From the NCBI GenBank assembly GCA_012861695.1, contig JAAOOA010000086.1, positions 4,671,293 through 4,735,292 of the forward strand: a stretch of DNA of 64,000 nucleotides. Direction: 5' to 3'. Shown piece after piece: positions 58,801-64,000 of the stretch; the first letter of the stretch is position 1; each line of letters starts with the position of its first letter. The position numbers were made by a program, and so were the translations under genes. The stretch is from Trematomus loennbergii (taxonomy: Eukaryota; Chordata; Actinopteri; Perciformes; Nototheniidae). The notes beneath the pieces were generated by a model that worked only from the letters and a program-made list of their open reading frames with translations, was not told the DNA's origin and ran no database searches.

Positions 58801-61026
58801 TAACTTTAGAGTGTCGCTTTAGAGAAGGGAAACCTCAAATTAATTATAATTAAAAAAAAAAATACAATATCGACAATCCAAAGGACCAAATTCTACATCA
58901 AATCTAGATTTAGAAGACAAGAAATAAACAAAGAAGATTATCGTCCAAGACATGCGGGTTAGTATTAGTATTAATATTCTCATTTTACTCTCAAACGAAC
59001 CTGATTAAGGCAATTATTGTTCTACTCCCAACTACCTACTGTATGTAGAAACATGTTGCAAGAGATTTGAAACTCCATTATTGATCCCATTGAACACTTT
59101 CCTATGCTTACAGAAAGGTTCAAATGTTTTCCTATTCCTATATTTACTTTGACGCTTTCATCAAACTACAGTTGCTGTATTTTTGTTGGTGTTCCCTGGT
59201 GTGAGCCACGGACAGATTTGGATATTTGGCCTGACAAAGTCTGCCCTTTGCTCATTGTGTTCTGAAAAAGCTCAGTAGGAATTTGTTTGGATTAGTGGCA
59301 TCATCATGAGTGGGCGTAATAGTCCTATTATAGTCTGCAGGTGATTGGATCAGACTCTAAGCAACTGATTCATATGACTGAAAACAGCTCTGTCTCTTTA
59401 CATTTACCTTCACCTCCATTGAGAAATCATGCTAGCTGTTTGTTAAATATCCACAATGAAATTCAGTTCCTTCATTCATGTAAATTAAAGTTGGATTCAA
59501 GTGAGAAAACCACGCTTGATTTTTAAACATCCACATCTTGTTTTTTACAAGGTTCTAGACATGCCAAGCCACACATTGGCAGTCAGTTCAACTTCATAAA
59601 ACAATGTCGCTTGTTGTCATCTTCTAAATCATTTCACACACTTCAATAATTGGTTTAGTTTCAGGCCACAGGACTCAATTAGGTCCCAGAGGATGTTTTC
59701 CAGATGAATATGCAGTGATAATTTGACTTCATGAGGTTTTACACTGAATTTGCGAGGCTATCAATACTCAGACCACAAGCTGGATCCAATAAATAACATT
59801 TGTCATCTTGTTTGGGCTTGTTTTTGTGCATCTATGGAGGCAACTTTGGATGTTCCACAAGCGCAGTCACTTGTTGCTTTCATATCATCACAATGTGATC
59901 AAAAAACAGGAACTGCAATAACGGAACTCCCTGATTCATGTTTTTTATGTGCAGTTTGTGAATGATGCTCTGAATGAAAATGGCTTCTCTGTTTGTTTTT
60001 ATCCGCTTCCTTTTTACTTTTATAGCTTTCAGTGTCACATGCAGTTCCAGAGTATGTCTAGCAGAGCAGAAATGCAATGTTAGACTGAAGCTAATACCAG
60101 ACACACGTCATCTAATTACCAGCATCACAGTGTAGCAGTAATGGCAGTCCGCAGTCATATAATGGCGGATTAAGTAATGTATGATAGTAGCAGTAAGTCA
60201 CATTAAAATAATTACTAGAGGCTTTGCGGTTCAAAATAGGCTCCATCATCCCACTTTCTTGGCAGCAATGAAAGTAATGCTTCATTAGGGATACTTTGGC
60301 AGCAGTGTGAGTCATCACATAAGAGAGCAAACATTTCTTTCCTCTTTTTTTTTTAACTGATGAAGCAGGCGTTTCAGCAGCCAGTTAATCCCCCATGGAC
60401 AATGGAGGGGGGAAAAAGCACATCTCATCTCTTGCCTGGGATTTCAACAGGGAAACAAATAGAAAGACGTAAATCTGAGTCTGGTTTCATGAGCCAAAAT
60501 CTGTTCCCAAGATGCACTGCAGCGCTGTCCGACCTCAAGCCTGCATCAGCTTTATCTAGTAATGCTGTGGAGGATGCAAACAGAACACTTCATTCTCCAG
60601 ATGTGATTTTAGCAGATGTATGTTCTCAGTCAGAGTAGAGATTGGCATGACTAAACACGAGGCCATGATGGCTCTTTAGGGCCGGTCAACATGGTAATTA
60701 GCGATCCTGCATCCTCATTAGCCTGCAGCCTTCCTGACAGCCCGGGGGTCGGTCACTCAGGACCTGTTAGCATCTGACTCATTCCTCCAGCTCCTGCTGC
60801 TGCCTCCTACCCCAACACTGGAGGCAAAGCAGGTAGAGGTCTCCTCTGATTTATCACATTTGACTCACAGAGTTAAGCATCCATTTTCTGACTAATAAAT
60901 AACCTGGCAATTTGTAAAAACCCTTAGCTCGTTCAGAAACACTTAACAGTTTATCAATCCAAATAAATATGAAGGAAGTAATATCTTCTTGCTTGTTTGC
61001 ACAGCAGGACCAATACAATAAAAAAG
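58801..61026. other. Unassigned DNA, possible first intron
   Basis: No gene or element recognised. The part at 60655-60840 is non-repetitive, GC-richer, and contains homeodomain-type TAATTAG, so it is a candidate regulatory segment only. Confidence 0.4.
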
Positions 61027-61030
61027 TTAA

Positions 61031-61374
61031 AGAGGACATATTATGCTCGTTTTGAGAGTTCATATATATATATATAGTATGTAGTGCCTCTACTGTGACA
61101 TGTTTCCATGCTTTAAGGTTAAAAAAGCTCTTTATTTGTCTCATACTGCCTGTGTTGTAGCACCTCTTTTCACACTCTGTCTGAAACCGGAGCCCAGTCT
61201 GTTGTGATTGGTCAACCGCTTAGAGACGTCCTGCCCTTTTGCCTATCGCATACAACGTTTTGAACGTTAGCCAATTGGGATTTGTGGATTTGAGCCTTTA
61301 CAGATCATTTACATGCACACAACCTACATCACACTACAGGAAAGGGAAAACCCCAAAAGCATAATAGAGCCCCT
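61031..61374 (+). mobile_element. TTAA MITE, short copy
   Basis: TTAA on both sides (61027-61030, 61375-61378). Ends AGAGGACATATTATGC and GCATAATAGAGCCCC; a TATATA run lies at 61063-61077, and an internal deletion relative to the 56-kb copy lies near 61285. Confidence 0.85.
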
Positions 61375-61378
61375 TTAA

Positions 61379-63360
61379 CTTTTTAGGTATTTACTGATAC
61401 GTTTTTCTACCAATTCAAACAAGACAATCATATTAAATGCGTTTTGCCAAAAATAGCAAGGACATCTAGGACATCATTTCAAGTTATCAAGAAATAGAGT
61501 CGCAACACTTTTCCCAAACCTTTTCATGTTTGGGAAAGTGATTAATCAGCTAGTGATTATATAATTAAAATGTATCAAATGAAAGTGTGGAAACAATGTA
61601 AAAATGTGAAAGAGGGCTCTCAGGGTCTTTTTAGTGCGATGTAGCTTACTGTTTGGCTCTCCGATCTGTAACGTTACTGTTCTGATGTTGTTTTCAGCCG
61701 TAGCAGGAAGCTGTTTTTGCGAAACCACTGTACACTTCCTGTTCAGCAACAGACAAGTAACCGACTAGTGAACTTATTGGAGCATAAAGATCAGCCATCG
61801 ACGTACCATAATAACAACACCAAGTCGTGTAAAACAAACTTCTCGGTTTTCAAAGATTGTGATGTATGGGTTTTTATGTGAGAGATGACCAGGAAAAAAA
61901 GTCCAACAAAGTTCACGAATAAAAAGAGCATGATGTAGCACAAGTGGTATCACATTGAGACATTGAGACTTTTCACGCATCAGTTGGCAGATGACTCACA
62001 CAAGCGTCAGCGAGCAGAAGTGCTTCCTGTGCTCAGCATCAATGACACGGTCTGACAGGGCATCGGACAGCGTGGCAGCTTTCTTTTAGATACAAAAAAA
62101 AAATTAATCTAGCGGTGAAGAGTATTTTGCCTTTACTGGAAATATTACAGAGTGAAGTTAAACACAGTTTGGGGGATGTTACTACGGTTCAATATACACA
62201 AGTTATTGCTTGATAAAGATTGAGCATTTGATCTGTAGCCTATACTGACATGCGGCTTGGCTCTGTTTTCAATCTGAATTAACTCAAGTTTCGTAAAGTT
62301 GCAGGAGCCGAAGAAACAATTTGCCTGAAACGGAATTACTTTCACTTTCGATGAAACAGACTTTAAATGTCATGTTGCCTTGACGAAATATTAATATTCA
62401 CCCTTAAGTTGACCTACATAATCAGGACAAATTATTAAGACTAAAACACGTTTACTTTAGCTATCATAGAGTGAGGATGGAGAAAAGGGGAAGCACGATT
62501 GAGTATTGCAGTCTAATGGATGTTCATTACATAAGTAGACTTCGGAACATAACAGGAAAGACTCCGTCACACTTCTTCACTCTAAAAATATTTATAAAAA
62601 GGGGAAACATTTCTTTAGGCAGCTGTGTTATGCTCTAAAGCACCAGACTTTCTGTTCCATCACAACAGAAACAACTTCACAGAAGTGGCAGAGTGACGGT
62701 ATGAGAGGAAATGTCCCTTCACCTGTTACCAGAGATGAGAACATGATACACTTGGGTTACACATATTAAGACTACATGACCTGATGAAAGACCTCACACA
62801 AAGACTGGAGAGAGGTGTCACTGTCAGGCTGTGGGATCTGGTGTTACTGTAAGAGGAGCTGTTTCTCAGGTAGCTTCAGAGGAGAACACGATACGCTGCA
62901 GGCTGCAGCTCATGCCAGAGATAAGGCACTTCCTCTTTACCCAGTATAAGAATGACTGGTCCTGTGATGTCTCACTTCCTTTAAAAATATGCAGGACTGT
63001 CACATGGGAGTTACCCTGTGACAGATGAATAATTCTCTGATAAAGAAGATGTTTAAAAGAATAGTACTGTAACAAAGTGCTCAAATCTTTCTCTCTTTCG
63101 ACTGAGACTTAACATTTATTGAGTTTTTGTTTTAAATACAACCCAAATATTGTATACTTCAATCTAATCACACTTGGATAGTTACATTTATAACATTTTA
63201 AGGCAACAACTAAGGATTAATGTCATTATAGATTCAATTGCAGTCAAAAAGTACCCAAGGTATTTTAAATATTTTGTGGTGTTTGATAAACATTTCAGAC
63301 CAAAAGTCCAAAATGCGAAATATTCAATAAAAGCAGAACATTCTCACATTTGAGAAGCTA
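61379..63360. other. Unassigned DNA
   Basis: No gene or element recognised. Confidence 0.5.
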
Positions 63361-63362
63361 CG

Positions 63363-63575
63363 TGCACTGTAAAACTGTTGCTTTGGTAAAACTTAAAAAA
63401 TATGTGTCAAGCGATTCCAAGCAATTTTAAGAGTTTAGTCAACTTTTGCAATTTTTGAGTTGGTGAAATGTACTTTTTTTGTTTTCCTCTACTCAAGAAT
63501 GTGTTACTTTGCTAAAACTTAAAAAATATGTGTCAAGTGGTTCCAAGCAATTATAGGAGTTGGGTAAACTCACTA
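63363..63575. repeat. Direct duplication of about 75 bases
   Basis: AAAACTTAAAAAATATGTGT and the following GGTTCCAAGCAATT-type sequence occur at 63388 and again at 63513, about 125 bases apart. It is probably part of an interspersed repeat that starts near CACTGTAAAA at 63365. Confidence 0.75.
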
Positions 63576-64000
63576 ATGTGATTTTTTCTGCATATGAAAA
63601 GATGAGATGAGCCTACAATTAAAAGCCCAGATATTAAGTGTAACCAATGCAAATAACAATCTGCTAAGAACCACACGAGAATAAAGTAAATTATAAAACA
63701 CAATTGAGTTGCCGGAACCTATATACGACAAACTCTTCCTGATTTCAATCCAACCCTTTAAATATTTGATAGCATTGAAACATTGCAGATTAAACAAATA
63801 AATTAAAAAAGGGAACATTATGGACATGTTAATACATTTTATTAAAATGTGATTATTTCAAAACAGTTGTCATAAAAGAGTAACAAGTTTGTTTAAAAGC
63901 ACAACACATTAACATACATGGAGACACATGGTTATTACTTGATGGTTATAACTGCATCTGGCTCTTGGGCAACGTATCACTTCATGCTGTGCATCACGAG
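63576..64000. other. Unassigned AT-rich DNA
   Basis: Nothing recognised before the window edge. Confidence 0.5.

Overview
The window looks like repeat-rich, AT-rich intergenic or intronic DNA from a bony fish, probably a percomorph teleost. The signs are a tRNA-derived SINE of the common percomorph type, L2-like LINE fragments with fish-type 3' ends, many small inverted-repeat transposons with TTAA or 8-bp target sites, long CA/GT, GA and pentanucleotide arrays, and no bacterial-style gene organisation. I see no complete protein-coding gene. Species and clade are inferred from repeat style only.

Layout. At 1-7792 there is a tandem array with a period of about 1,906 bases. It carries seven copies of a near-invariant 111-base block and six copies of a partner block in two alternating versions. 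On the minus strand all of these blocks are bounded by AG and GT, as exons would be, and the first unit of the array connects to two further exon-like segments near 7.9 and 8.2 kb. A LINE reverse-transcriptase fragment is co-amplified three times. Inserted in or beside the array are a diverged repeat (886-1852) and a TTAA-flanked MITE (1930-2310).

From 8 to 31 kb the DNA is mostly unassigned, with scattered elements: a TTAA MITE expanded by a 57-base minisatellite (11 kb), MITEs at 13.1, 20.0 and 20.6 kb, LINE 3' ends at 18.7, 23.1 and 25.4 kb (the last followed by a large GCAAG array), a 0.7-kb element with a minisatellite and a perfect 32-base hairpin (29 kb), and a SINE (30.1 kb).

From 31 to 53 kb the density of mobile DNA rises: a MITE with perfect 15-base ends (31.1 kb), a hAT-like element with an 8-bp duplication nested in an older repeat (34 kb), a MITE at 38.6 kb, a minisatellite element at 41.7 kb, a hAT-transposase relic at 44.4 kb, an L2-like LINE whose coding frame holds thirteen copies of an 11-codon unit (47 kb), a second LINE end (49 kb), a 1.5-kb foldback transposon with a perfect 8-bp duplication (49.6-51.1 kb), and a roughly 0.5-kb duplication shared between 41.2 and 52.8 kb that abuts one MITE family in opposite orientations.

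From 54 to 64 kb the DNA is quieter. The best candidate for a host gene is a first coding exon on the plus strand ending at 57879 (MKTGKRSFI, then a GT donor); the rest of the window would be its first intron. All assignments come from reading the sequence; no database search was possible.
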